DNA of 64,000 bases, taken from the NCBI GenBank assembly GCA_025667525.1, contig CM046880.1, positions 596,871,452-596,935,451 on the forward strand, in the 5' to 3' direction. A program made the translations under genes and the position numbers. Below the pieces are notes generated by a model. It searched no databases and was not told the DNA's origin. It worked only from the letters and a program-made list of their open reading frames with translations. Below, one piece after another: positions 10,736 to 21,522 of this stretch; within the stretch, counting starts at the first letter, position 1, and every line of letters starts with the position of its first letter. This DNA comes from Glebionis coronaria. Its lineage: Eukaryota > Streptophyta > Magnoliopsida > Asterales > Asteraceae.

Positions 10736-12449
10736 TAATGAATGGAGTGACCAGGTAAGCAAGCATGAAATAAAAGTAAAGTCAAAGGCATAACAAGATA
10801 TAGTAAAAGTATACATGATGAAAAGGAGGATAGAGTAATAAATCCCCATACATGAAAGAAGGTAAACTCCTACAGTAATATAATAGTGAGATGATAGATA
10901 GATGGATATAGTATTAGAAGAACACAAAACAAGATAATGGCTCCAGCAGAGCAGGTCAACAACTTGTTTGCCACGAACGTATGTATGAAAATGAGATAAT
11001 GCCACCAGACCAGGTTCAAACAAATTACACCTGCAAGCAAACACAACAAAACAGTTATTTTTTTTATTACTGTATTTTTTAACAGAGGAGATAGATCCAA
11101 AGACCAAGTGACATAAGTGTTTAAAAAAATGTGAGCCGTCCATTCAAACCAACCAGATGATGACATGTCAACAATCGGTTCTTTAATAATAATAAAATAA
11201 TAATAAAACTCTTTCTTCTCTCTCACTTATTATTTTCCCCCCAAATGTATCAACTGATCCCCAATCTTACAAATCAATAATTAACCCCTAATTTCTGTAA
11301 GTTTTCTTCAATTGATTGATTGGTTATCATCTGTATGCTGTTTGATTTCATATCCTACGATTCAATTAGGGTTTTCTCTTAATTAGGTTAATTGATGTTT
11401 TCAAGTTTCTTCCCAATTGTTTGATTTTATGCTCTTAAGGGTTAATTCAATTGCTTTTATTATCAGTTTTTAATAAACAGCAATAAGGTTTGTGTTTTTT
11501 TTTTTATGGTTTGATTTATGTTCATTTTCTGCTAATTGGATCAATTCATGTGTTTTTTTTTATTGCTATGCTTCCTCAACACTCTGTTTTTTCTTTACCT
11601 TTCATTGTTTTTAGGCTTAAAATGAATTGGTTTATGGTTTACACCAGTCTCATATTATTTGTGTCACTTCTTCGATGATCAATCTGCCATTCATTTTATT
11701 CGCTGCTTGTTGACATTGTCTTTTATCCAATCAATAGGTTTTTGGGGGACTGACTGAAGCATCAGCAATGACGGTGTTAATTAATACCGCCCCTCCCTTC
11801 CTAATTTATCTTTTTAAAATTAAACAGGCCATGTTGACCTGATTTATCTTTTTCTACATGTAATTATTCAGGCAGGATAAAATGCCTTCATTCAAACACG
11901 CAAGTAACAAGAAATACTAGAGCGGGTCTAAATGTGGAAACAAAATTGCTCATCCTGAGTTATGTCAGCCTGCCAGTACTGATTTGACATATCTAGAATA
12001 CATAAAAGTCACGTCCCTCAGTAAGTCAGTCTTTTGCTCTTCTCTGTTTACCAAGTCTTTTATTTTTTGAACATTCGTTACATTGTTTAGTTTCATCTAT
12101 TCGGTTTCTTTATTAGTCTTAATATATTTTATTCATACAATGATAAAGATTTTAGTTTAGTTTGAAAAGGAAACGGAAAATAATGCAAAGACGATAATAT
12201 CTTGAATGTATGTGTTCTTTCTATTGCTATTAACTATCTCGCAATCTTTATACTCCTATATTTTTAGATGCTTAAACTGCATCATTACAAAGTAGACAGA
12301 CTCTATGGTGTTATTGACAAGGGGGACAATGGCCAAGTAAAAGAAAGTACTGACTTTGTTTGGTTATTAGATTGTAAGTCTCTGATATGCCTAGGAATTG
12401 TTATTAATTAGTGTTACTTATGTTTTTTGATTGTCTTAGGTTTAGTTTC
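10736..12449 (+). other. Possible fragment of an unidentified plus-strand gene
   Basis: Around 11215-11300 the sequence looks like a leader (CT-rich, then TTCTGTAAGT as a donor), followed by T-rich intron-like DNA. Two exon-like blocks follow. 11871-12020 sits between a TTCAG acceptor and a GTAAGT donor and reads KCGNKIAHPELCQPAS, but has an in-frame TAG upstream. 12269-12373 reads YKVDRLYGVIDKGDNGQ up to a GTAAGT donor. I do not recognise a family. The hydrophobic minus-strand frames in 10718-11226 look accidental. Confidence 0.25.
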
Positions 12450-12873
12450 TGATCCGAACCTATCCCATACTAGGCTCATATCGGTTCATAAGTCCAAGTG
12501 TAGAACTCACTCAAAAACCTAGCTTGTTTGAGGAGGGGACACCTGGACATCATAAACCATCAACGATTCCCATACATGGCCGATGTGGGATCATAACATC
12601 ACCCCACCCTTTGAAGAACCAACGTCCTCGTTGGTCACGGCTATGTTGGTCACGGTTGGCACCCCCCCATTGGGTCCAAGCCACCACTCCATAGGCCACC
12701 ACTCCGAGCTCGTTGTTCACGGCTATGTTGGTCACGGTTGGCACCCCCTTTGGGTCCAAGCCACCACTCCGAGTGTTGGAACCTCGTAAGGTAGGGCTAG
12801 CTCTGATTCCAATTGATACGAACCTATCCCATACTAGGCTCGTATCGGTTCATAAGTCCAAGTGTAGAACTCA
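12450..12873 (-). mobile_element. TRIM-like miniature LTR element with 60-bp terminal repeats
   Basis: Direct repeats 12450-12509 and 12814-12873 are 60 bp long, differ at two positions and start TG and end CA. On the minus strand the right-hand repeat is followed at once by TTGGAATCAGAGCTAG (12798-12813), one base different from the initiator-methionine tRNA primer site. The 304-bp interior codes for nothing and holds a tandem duplication (about 12634-12690 and 12713-12775, sharing GGCTATGTTGGTCACGGTTG). No target duplication was seen. Confidence 0.65.
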
Positions 12874-13206
12874 CTTAATATAGTTCTGTTTGATTTGGTT
12901 TACTCACTCTTAGAGTTTTGGTTTCATGCTACAGTTGTCGAGCATGTCATTTTAACAGGTACATCCCCGTACATAGATATTAAATTTGAAAGGCCAAAAT
13001 GAACGTTTTAAAAATAGCAGTTTTAGTGCTCAAACTGACTAAAATTTGCTCACATTGAATCTTTTTATGCATAGGATTTGTTCCAACACGTAGTTTATTA
13101 GTACTATTGTACTTCCAGTTCAAATTAAATTTGTAGCTAAAAAAAGTAGTATCTGAGCACGTAAATGTTACCTATTTGCGCGTGAAGAGATGTCGCTTTG
13201 TTCAAT
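12874..13206. other. Intergenic stretch, nothing recognised
   Basis: AT-rich sequence downstream of the RIP-like gene on its strand. It presumably includes that gene's 3' untranslated region. Confidence 0.3.
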
Positions 13207-13983
13207 TCATTGCCGGCATAGAATCGCCATAATAACGCGACAAACTCTTGCGTTTCTGACTACAGTGTCTAAATGAGCAGTTAAAGAGTCTTCTGGTACT
13301 CCTTTTGCGAAAATCATGTCTCTTTCTGCAGGAGTAAGATCAGCAAGTCTTAGTTCAGGCTCAGATCTGGCTGCGTTCGAGATTTTGGACCAGTTTTTTA
13401 GGTACAGCTCCACCCATTGTCTGGGTATTCTGATTGCCGGCCATCTTCCAAGATGTGAATGGCGGAGGACATGGGATATAGCTCTGTTTCGACCCGCTTC
13501 AGAGAGACCCATAATCACCCGAAACATACTCCGCTTCCATTTTAATTTCTCTGGTTTTGCATTAGTCATTCCTGCGATCAACACCTCAACCGCTTGCTGA
13601 AATTTTGGGAAATCTAGATCATAGATATCAGGATCTAAATTCCGAGCCAAACTCATGTAATTTCCAAGAAAGCCCAGTGGGGTTGATTCCTCCGTCCCAA
13701 AGTCATCTTTGAAATCATCAAATACCTGAATTTTGTTTCCCGGACCCCTTAAACCAAATGCTGTTGTGAACATTGTGCTGCCTATCATATGACATACTAG
13801 ACCAATACCAGCTCTGTTTATTAGAGTTACGGTCACATAGCCTTTGCCCTTCCTCTCAATAAATTCAGTTTGTGCATCTGGTCCTACGAGTCTACGCAAG
13901 TTAACCATCAGGTCGGCATGAAAGTCGCCAGTGTAGATGTTAAAGTCTATATTAGGTTCCCAATCTTGGTCATTGTCCTCCAT
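13207..13983 (-). CDS. Ribosome-inactivating-protein-like domain protein (rRNA N-glycosylase fold)
   Basis: A 258-residue open frame, with the start taken at MEDNDQDWEPN because the genomic sequence just upstream reads CTTAACAG, a good intron acceptor, then AAACA and the ATG. The protein follows the RIP family in order: an N-terminal helix motif (NLRRLV), a strand block (GIGLVCHMIGSTMFTTAFG), GNYMSLA carrying the second active-site tyrosine position, the AVEVLI helix, the signature region SEAGRNRAI (family pattern E-A-x-R, so Glu and Arg are kept), and NWSKIS with the conserved Trp. RIPs remove one adenine from large-subunit rRNA. The first active-site tyrosine position appears to be Phe, and the residue after the Arg is Asn instead of Phe, so activity is uncertain. 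No signal peptide is visible, which suggests a cytosolic form. No lectin domain follows. The frame has no breaks. Confidence 0.7.
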   Translation of the reverse strand: MEDNDQDWEPNIDFNIYTGDFHADLMVNLRRLVGPDAQTEFIERKGKGYVTVTLINRAGIGLVCHMIGSTMFTTAFGLRGPGNKIQVFDDFKDDFGTEESTPLGFLGNYMSLARNLDPDIYDLDFPKFQQAVEVLIAGMTNAKPEKLKWKRSMFRVIMGLSEAGRNRAISHVLRHSHLGRWPAIRIPRQWVELYLKNWSKISNAARSEPELRLADLTPAERDMIFAKGVPEDSLTAHLDTVVRNARVCRVIMAILCRQ

Positions 13984-14117
13984 TGTTTCTGTTAAGAAAA
14001 AGCAGCACAATATACATGAGTAATTACTTAATAAGCCTTCTGTTTTGGGTAAAGGTTTACAGAGTCAGGTAAGAGGTCATGGTGTTTGTAAACTTGCATA
14101 ATACACGGAAGTCTAAG

Positions 14118-14339
14118 GGGGTGTGTCTGTTTTGGCTTATGGCTTATTTGGTTTTGGGCTTATGTTTCATGAGCTCGCTGTATGTGGCTTATTTAGAAAC
14201 TTTTCGGTAATATATAAGTTGATTACGTCATAATTCACTTAAATAAACCGGAAAGTTTCAAAATAAGGGACAAGAGTCAGCTTATGAAACACAAGCTCAA
14301 AAGAATATAAGCCATAAGCCGGGCCGAAACAAACACCCC
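14118..14339. mobile_element. MITE with GGGGTGTxTxTTT termini, 222 bp
   Basis: The left end GGGGTGTGTCTGTTTTGGCT and the reverse complement of the right end GGGGTGTTTGTTTCGGCC are imperfect inverted repeats that continue through GGCTTATGGCTTAT. The interior is arranged as a long imperfect hairpin. The target duplication is unclear, so the superfamily (Tourist or hAT-like) is not decided. Confidence 0.65.
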
Positions 14340-14359
14340 TGTAGCTTATATATGTTGTT

Positions 14360-14470
14360 GATGCAGTTTCCTAAAAAGTTAGCTTATGAAACATGAGCCC
14401 AAAACAATATAAGCGGAAACAAACACCCCATTAGGTGGCTTATTTGAGTTTGAGCAGCTTATGTCTCTCA
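14360..14470. repeat. Fragment of the same MITE family
   Basis: Shares GTTAGCTTATGAAACA and GCGGAAACAAACACCCC with the neighbouring element, followed by GGTGGCTTATTTGAG in the opposite sense. It looks like a partial copy abutting the first. Confidence 0.5.
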
Positions 14471-15189
14471 TGAGAAGTGCCATATTTATGCATGTAAAAA
14501 CATATATCATATAATAATATCTACAGACTGAACATATTATGTCCCACCAAAACCTTCTGATTATGTGTATCGTCCGGATTGTAGGTTGAAATGCAAAAAA
14601 TACTACTGTAGTACAAAGTAGCATCAACAAACAAAGAAACAACGTATTATGCGAAGGTAATAATAACTTTTTATCTTGATTATTCAAGTCATACATAGCA
14701 GAAACGACAAACCAATCTGTGGAAATGTTTTAAAACATACAACACGAAATTAATGGTGGTTTCATATGTGTGCAGAGTCATAGGGCGGGCAAGCTGGAAG
14801 ATGATTTGGCAAGTGTGCACGCTGCATTAGTAGCAGACATGTCAGTATGAAGTTTTCAAAATTATGGGTTCCAAGTTTTCACTAGAGGTGTTGAATCACT
14901 TTCCAGGGTGTTGTCTCAACGCCTACAAGGTATGAATAGGTGCAGAGTGGAAAACTTAAACACGCGTCTTGAAGGCTCTTTGCATTATAACTATATATAT
15001 TCCCCCTATAACGACACAATGCGACAACACGAGGCATAAACAACTTTGATTCAATCAGTGATGTGCTCTGCGAAATGTCAATTCCACTGTATATGATTGT
15101 TTGATGATACCTTTCTACTTCATTAGCCAGTTCTAAACATGTCAATAAACCATTTTTAGACTTGAGTTCATAACCAGTACTCCGTGTAA

Positions 15190-15595
15190 GATGTGGCTTA
15201 CATTGAAACTTTTCGGAATATGTAAGTTGATTTAAGTCATAAATCACTTAAAAAAACCCGGAAAGTTACAAAATAAGCCACGAGAGTTGGCTTATGAAAA
15301 ACAAGGGTGAAAAGCAATAATAAGCGGGGCCGCCGAAACAAACACACCTGTAGCTTTCTTTATATATGCAGATGATGGCGACTTAAATAAGATAAAAAAA
15401 AAGTTAGCTTATAAAACACGAGGCGAAAACAATACAAACAGCCAGTTAATGGTGTTTGAGCAGCTTATGGTATCATAAGCTAGCTTATTTTGAAACATTT
15501 CTGACTTATAAGTTCATTTCATGAAAAATGGGGTGATGAAAAATAAGCGGAAGGCGAAATAAGCCGTAAGCCGACGAAACAAACACACGTCATTA
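15190..15595. repeat. Two further copies of the MITE family
   Basis: 15190-15350 repeats GGCTTACATTGAAACTTTTC, CCGGAAAGTTACAAAATAAG and CCGAAACAAACAC, as in the element at 14118. 15395-15595 carries GTTAGCTTATAAAACACGAG and ends GCCGACGAAACAAACACACG. Together with the two copies near 14.2 kb they make a dense cluster. Confidence 0.55.
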
Positions 15596-15770
15596 AAGGT
15601 AAACTTAGCGCTATAAATCCTCCTAATCTTAGGACAACATAATAACAAATACGAAGTAATAAAATAAAATGAGTTAAAGGTAAAGCATTAATTTACCTTT
15701 TACCGACTACAATTTGAGGTCCGAATACGATGATCTGTTGTTAATGGATCAACCCACCGTACAACAATGA

Positions 15771-16500
15771 TGAGAATTGGGGAAGAAGGGTGGGTGTTTG
15801 GACATAACCCCCCCTTCTTTTTTGGGTTTTGTGTTTTTTTTTTTCAATCAAACTCGTCGAGTCGTTCCAGAAAGTTTGAGTTTCCGACACATCGCCCGTA
15901 ACCATGTCTCCGCACATTGCCCGTCGAACAATATAACCCACTCTCGCACATACTTCATATCGAATTTCGTTTTTTTCCAGATAAGTATTAATGAGGGTCT
16001 AAAAATAAGTGTATTTTTCTTTTTTCTTTACCAGGGATGTATTTTATGTATTATTTACTTTGTTTTACTTTTTAGAAAAAAAAAATGTTTTAATTTTAAA
16101 AAAACATTTTTTTTTAATTATTTTCTAGAAAAAGGTAGTTTTTTTTTTCGGAAAACAATTTTAGTGTAAAGTTACTAAAATTTGAGTTTTTTTTTTACAT
16201 TTTTCTTGAATTTTTTTTTCTTATAAGTTAAAAATAACTAAATGTTTTCCTTCCATAAAATTAAAATTTTAATTGTTTTTTTTAGCATTTTTTTGTTTTC
16301 TTAAGATAAAAACCAAATTTTCAACTTAAAAAAATAATAATTTGAAAACGTAAATTTTTTTTATCTTAAGAAACGATCAAAATGTGTTTTATAATTTTTT
16401 TTTGAAGAAAAATGTTTACTTATTTTTAAACTTATTTAAAATTTTCAAATAAAAAAACAAAAACAAAAACAAAAACAAAAACATTGAAGTGTTAATTACA
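15771..16500. other. T/A-rich low-complexity stretch
   Basis: Long T and A runs with no believable coding region; frames that stay open here are low-complexity Phe/Lys strings. Confidence 0.5.
16453..16482. repeat. (AAAAAC)n microsatellite
   Basis: Five consecutive AAAAAC units follow an A-rich run. Confidence 0.85.
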
Positions 16501-16550
16501 GGTTGGATGTAGCAAGTATCAGCGAAAGATGTAATTCACGCTTTTAACAA

Positions 16551-16598
16551 ATTAAAAGAATATTTTTCACACTTCTCTCGTGAATAACACCAACAACT
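16551..16598. repeat. Direct repeat, left copy
   Basis: AAAAGAATATTTTTCACACT through GAATAACACCAACAACTAA recurs in the same orientation at 18211-18261. The pair brackets the MULE transposase remnant. Confidence 0.6.
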
Positions 16599-16650
16599 AA
16601 ATATGTATATCGTTAAAGCCAACAAATTGAAATATTGTTTCTTGATTTTT

Positions 16651-17700
16651 GGGATATTACGTGCCATCGCAGAACTGTTTCATGCTGCTGAGCATATATT
16701 ATGAGTCAGACACATTTATGGAAATATGAAAAAAGAAACAAAGACAAAAGATTGAAGGAGCTTATTTGGAAGTGTGCAAGGGTATCAACAATAACTCACT
16801 TGGAGGCATCAATGGATTAAGTAAAAGCAGTTGGCCCTAAAGCTTATGACTCGTTAAAAAAAGATTCCTCCAACATCATGATGCAAAGCACATTTCTCAA
16901 ATATGTTTATTTGGTTGGTTGAATATGGAATTTCTAATTTAAATGCTTGACTGTTGAAACTATGTGTGAAATTCAAGGAGACCTAGGTGTAATATCCTGC
17001 TGAACAACACATGTGAAGCTTTTAAGAGTAAGTTGGTGATGACATAGATATGCCAATAATCGGTTGTTTGGAATGCATAAGGGAGTATTTTATGAAGAGA
17101 ATCGTAAATGTGCATCAAGTGATAGATAAAAGTATTGGTCTGCTAACCCCAACTGCTACGCGCATTTTTAACTACATTAAGGCATCAACAAATAATTACA
17201 TTGTTCTTTATAATGTGTCTTTATAATGTGTGTGTGTGTTGGGGAGAGGGGGATCATACCAATGTAAGGGATCTAATGACCAGTGTGTTGTGAAGTTAGA
17301 CATTAAGCAATGCGATTGTAGTAAATGGGAGTCAATATGCGATTGTAGTAAATGGGAGTCAATTGGTATACCATGATGGCATGTTGTTGGAGCAATGAAC
17401 AACAAGGCGGCTCATGGAGAAGCTGTTGGGATACCAGAGGAATGGGTGGCACCACGTTATTAGGTAAGGACATAGAAAGAGACGTATCAATATAACGTTA
17501 AACTTGTTAGTGGTTTTAGTTTCTGGTCAAGATGCATGATCCCTAGTTTGTTACTACCTTTGCACCACCATGTTCCTATAAGTAGACTAAAGAAGAAGAG
17601 AAGAATTTCCAAGGATGAAGTTGTTGACGAGGATACCACAACGAAGAGCCCATGAATCACATCAACTTCGAGCCCTCAAGAGCCCATGAATCACATCAAC
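16651..17700 (+). pseudogene. Mutator-like (MULE) transposase remnant with SWIM zinc-finger region
   Basis: The translated sequence follows the C-terminal half of plant MuDR-type transposases: AIAELFHAAEH, HIYGNMKKR, LKELIWKCARVSTITHLE, CLECIREYFMKRIVNVHQVID, LLTPTATRIFNYIKA, then CVVKLDIKQCDCSKWES of the SWIM zinc finger and WHVVGAMNNKAAHGEAVGIPEEWV, ending near PISRLKKKRR. Many stops and frameshifts interrupt it. The SWIM segment contains a direct tandem duplication of a 27-base block (about 17309-17363). The N-terminal catalytic part is missing. Confidence 0.85.
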
Positions 17701-18527
17701 TTCTCGGTAACACATTAGGGGGTCACTCCAACCAATAATACCACAACGAGGACAACAATAGAACTGTTAGTCGGGTTTCTGATAGTCCATGATGTTTTGA
17801 TTGTTGCGTGTTTGCCACATTCACATATGATAACCAAACCGTGATGTGTTAAACAGGATATAAAGGGTTATGACTAAAGATTATTGTGTCGATGTACCTA
17901 TATATGTAAGTTTCCAAACACACGTGTTTGTAATGGCGGGAAATGTTTTCAGAGACGAAAATTGCATAAGGGAAAGCTGGGAGATGTGCTGACGAGATGG
18001 TGAAGCGTGTAAATGATGAAAGTGCCCTCACGTGCGTTGCACCTGAGGGAGATAATGCGAGATAACGGACGGAAGTTACAAAACATCGACTCGGGGGTTA
18101 GTTTGCATGATTTTGAGAAGTTCGATGGCAAAGTTGCTGGACCTTTCCACTGTGTGACAAATTTTCCGTTTTACACAGGCAATGGACGAAATTTGCAATT
18201 TACCCCAACTTAAAAGAATATTTTCGCACTTCTCTAAAATAGAGAATAACACCAACAACTAAAAGAAATGGCAAATGTAAGGCGAAATTTGAGCTAATGT
18301 CTTTTTATCCATAATTTTCTCTCTTTGGGCTTACAATTTTTTTTGGACTTCTCTATATTTTGATGCATTTACCTTAATGATACCCTTAGAAAAGTTATAG
18401 TTCCATTAGCAAAAGCACATGTCATCTCATGGATGTGCTTTCGAGCGTGTTTTTTGAGCTCGATCTCGAATTACTTGACTAAAGCTCGATTTTTTACCTT
18501 TATTCTGACTACTCGTTCACCCAACAT
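17701..18527. other. Degenerate stretch between MULE remnant and copia LTR
   Basis: No family recognised. 18014-18213 stays open (HDFEKFDGKVAGPFHCVTNF) but has no supporting feature. The right copy of the direct repeat lies at 18211-18261. Confidence 0.3.
18211..18261. repeat. Direct repeat, right copy
   Basis: Matches 16551-16598 with a few changes and a small insertion in the middle. Confidence 0.6.
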
Positions 18528-19933
18528 TGCTGGTTTATAAAGTTTATAACAATTATACAAATCCCTAAACAAGATCAAAGCATACATATAGCGGAAGCGA
18601 TTTAACAAGATCATAATAACACAATTATAATTAATCGAATTAGGGTTACGTGCCTTTTAGCTAATGCGATTCCACAAGATAAAGAACAAATCACCAATTA
18701 GGGTTTATAAGGAATCACCAAGATATAGTCTAAAGTAAGACTATATTACGTTCTTGTACACACGTAATACAATGAGCTAACCGTAAGTTTAGTACGTGTA
18801 AACCGAGCTTCTACGCTTGTGGAAAATCTACCCAACAACCCTAGAGAGGGGATATGACTAGATTATAAGCTAAACCGAATACCAAGTAAAACCAAACCGA
18901 AATCCTTTGTGGTTTTGGTGTTGCGATCGGCTCAAAGAAAGAGATAGGAATGGAAAGGATCAAAAATAATGAAGGCTAAGGGGTCCTTATATAGGCCTAG
19001 CAAATCTTGTAGCCCAAGGAAAACAAATACATAGAAAGAAAAATCTTTCCCTTCTTCCCCTTTTGGCCGACGCTCGGTTACAGCCACAAGGGTGTTTTCG
19101 GAACTTTCTTTTCCTCTTCTAATTTATTCCACAACGCTCGTTAATACTTAACTCTTAATTATTTAACGACTGTTAAGTTATAGCCCGATTTAATTTAATA
19201 AATATAATAAATACATTTATTAAATAAATGAACTCTTTACGTATTGTGTGCAACCCGTAATCTCGAGTTCGATCCTAACACACGACTATTAAATTTATAT
19301 CCATAAACTTTCAGCTCCCACTTGGACAAATTTATATAGTATGATCACATTGACTAGCGTCTAGTTACACTACCAATGCCTCTAGTACAAAACGAGTAAG
19401 GTCTCTTGGAAAAACCTTTTAATGATTCATCATTATTATTATCCTTTTATTTCTAATACAACGTTAATAAGGATATGGATCTTAGTCATTCCTTTCATTA
19501 ACCATTTTGTTTCTCGTTGACAAATTAAGCAAGATTACCAAAACAAATTTGGGTGCGGTCACACAAACATCTTACTAATCTCACGAGGGGCCCAGCTGTA
19601 TTAAACTCCAAAATAAATTGGAGGAAATAAATTCCATAGTGACTACAATCAAAACCTATGAATTTTGCAACACTTCTGAAAATAATCCTTATAGCTACTA
19701 GTTACGTTTAGCGTTGGATTATTCCACAAAAATGCACTAGATTCAAAACAGTTTTCTGGTGTCTCAGGTATAAGGATAACTATTTATGATTTACTTGATG
19801 GCAAAGATCCACAAAGTATAATCATATAGTTGGGATAAGTCCAATATTTGATTCATCAAATATCATCCAAAATCGATCAATATACTTCCAAGTATACTCT
19901 ATCACTATTTTGATTTGTCTTAATTTAGTAATA
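18528..19933 (-). repeat. 3' LTR of the minus-strand copia element
   Basis: Matches 37697-38479 over about 785 bp, with roughly 45 differences counted by eye, and matches the plus-strand LTR at 1140-2513 over its whole length. The plus-strand left end is TGCTGGTTTATAAAG, where the 5' LTR has TGATGGTTTATAAAG. The TATA motif of the LTR promoter lies near 18990. The right end is cut by the MULE-like insertion a few bases from the LTR border. Confidence 0.88.
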
Positions 19934-20263
19934 GAAATTTTTTTAAGATCGGTCCCTATCGTATACACAGAATATCAAGTTTCATCCCTATCTCAAAATA
20001 ACTCCATGAGTCGTCCCTATCGTTTACAACTATGATCGAATTTGGTTCCTATTTTGGATGGGAGTTAGTTTTGATTGTTAACTTTTGGAAATAGAGGGGT
20101 ATTTTTGTCTTTTCATTTCATTACAATACCTACTCAAACCTTATCCACCCAACCCTACCCCCACCAACAACCACCGACACAATAAAATATCCTCCATCGT
20201 CACCTATACGCAACAACATGCCTTTAGGTTAGAGGGCAACTCACATACCGCTAGACTTGAACC

Positions 20264-21522
20264 CTGAAAGGGTTTATCCGGAATAACTTTGGATGCTTAT
20301 CCCGAATAATTGAAGTGCGGCCTATCCTAAATAAATTCCGGATAGTTATCCGGAATACTAACTTCTGAAGCTTATCCCGAATACTTAAATGATGTATATC
20401 CGGAATGAAGGTAAAGCTGCTTATCCGGAATATGTTGTATGTACTCTTATCCGGAAAACTCTGACTATCCGGAATAACTGAAAGAACTACTATTCGGAAT
20501 AAAGGAAATGAGGTATATCCGGAATAAAAGGGTTTTAAGATATTTCGGAAAAGGAACTTAGCAATAAGCAAGTATAAGCCAAAAATCAATAAGCACTTTA
20601 CCAAAAGCTAAACCAAAAAGATTTTTAAGAAAAGCAATTAAGCTAGAATTTAAGAACTTTTAAAACACTAAATAAGCTAGAAATCAAAAAACACTTTTCG
20701 TAAAAACTTAAACTTATTTAAAACAACTTATTTCTAAAAACTATTAAGCATAAAGATTAAAAAAAATAAGCACTTTTATATAAAAGCTTTTAAGATCACC
20801 AATTTAATAAGTACAACCAAATAAGCTAAACAATCAAATCATCAACAAGATTAAGATAAACTACATGATTATCAAGATTAAGTAAAAGATTAAGAAATGT
20901 AGAATAAGAATTAAGGAAATAAGCTTGATTGATTAATGATTAATATCAAAAGATTACAAGATTAAAATTGATAAACTTGGAAAACTAGAGAGAAGAAAAC
21001 TTAAAAACTTGAAAACTAAAAATAAAGCTACTACTAAAAATTAACCACCTCACGCCCTCCTAATGACATATTAGGAGGATATTTATAGGAGGTGGAGAGA
21101 TTACATGCTTAAGCTATCTTATTTCTTTCTTCTCATCTTGACTCGACTTAATATTTGTCTTTCTCGACGTTGTCTCGGGATTTGTCGATATAAGTTGAAC
21201 TTGTCTTATAATTTTCTTCTATAATTAGACTTGAGTTCTTTGACTTAATTAAACTTCCGTCTTTAGACTTTTTCTTCGATAAATCTTCAGAATAGGCCTT
21301 GGACTTCCATTCTTTTTACATTCTCGATCTTTTGACTTCGTCTTTAGTCTTTTTCTTCGATAAAAGCCCATGATAACCCATGTTTTCTTCCTTTTGCATC
21401 TTTTGGTCCTAAAACACAATAAAAACACAAACCACGCATAATTCCGACTTCTGTGACATAAAATACACGTTTTGGTCTTGTTATTATTGGAAATAAGTGG
21501 TAAAAGGATAAGTGTTTTCACA
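20264..21522 (-). repeat. Truncated 3' LTR of the Athila-like gypsy element
   Basis: Aligns with 30003-31262, with about 40 differences in 1.26 kb (about 3%, counted by eye). On the element's strand it begins TGTGAAAACACTTATCC, preceded by a polypurine tract (GTGTAGGGGATTT). Its distal 600 bases, present in the 5' LTR at 29385-30002, are missing, so the element was cut at this end. Confidence 0.9.

Larger units (their letters stand above)
13984..15770 (-). other. Upstream region of the RIP-like gene: probable leader intron filled with MITEs
   Basis: The acceptor just before the ATG implies an intron in the 5' leader, but the leader exon could not be placed. The interval contains at least four related MITE copies, listed separately. 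No other coding region was recognised. Confidence 0.4.

Noticed and set aside
10431..10758. Three overlapping plus frames and one minus frame across the poly-A run
   Set aside because: They exist only because the A tract encodes an unbroken Lys or Phe run inside a MITE.
10718..11226. Hydrophobic minus-strand frames of 141 and 118 codons
   Set aside because: AT-rich DNA gives Phe/Leu/Ile-rich frames by chance; no conserved motif, and the two overlap in different frames.
18014..18213. 66-codon frame near the MULE remnant as a gene
   Set aside because: Looks protein-like but lies in decayed transposon surroundings with no splice or promoter support.
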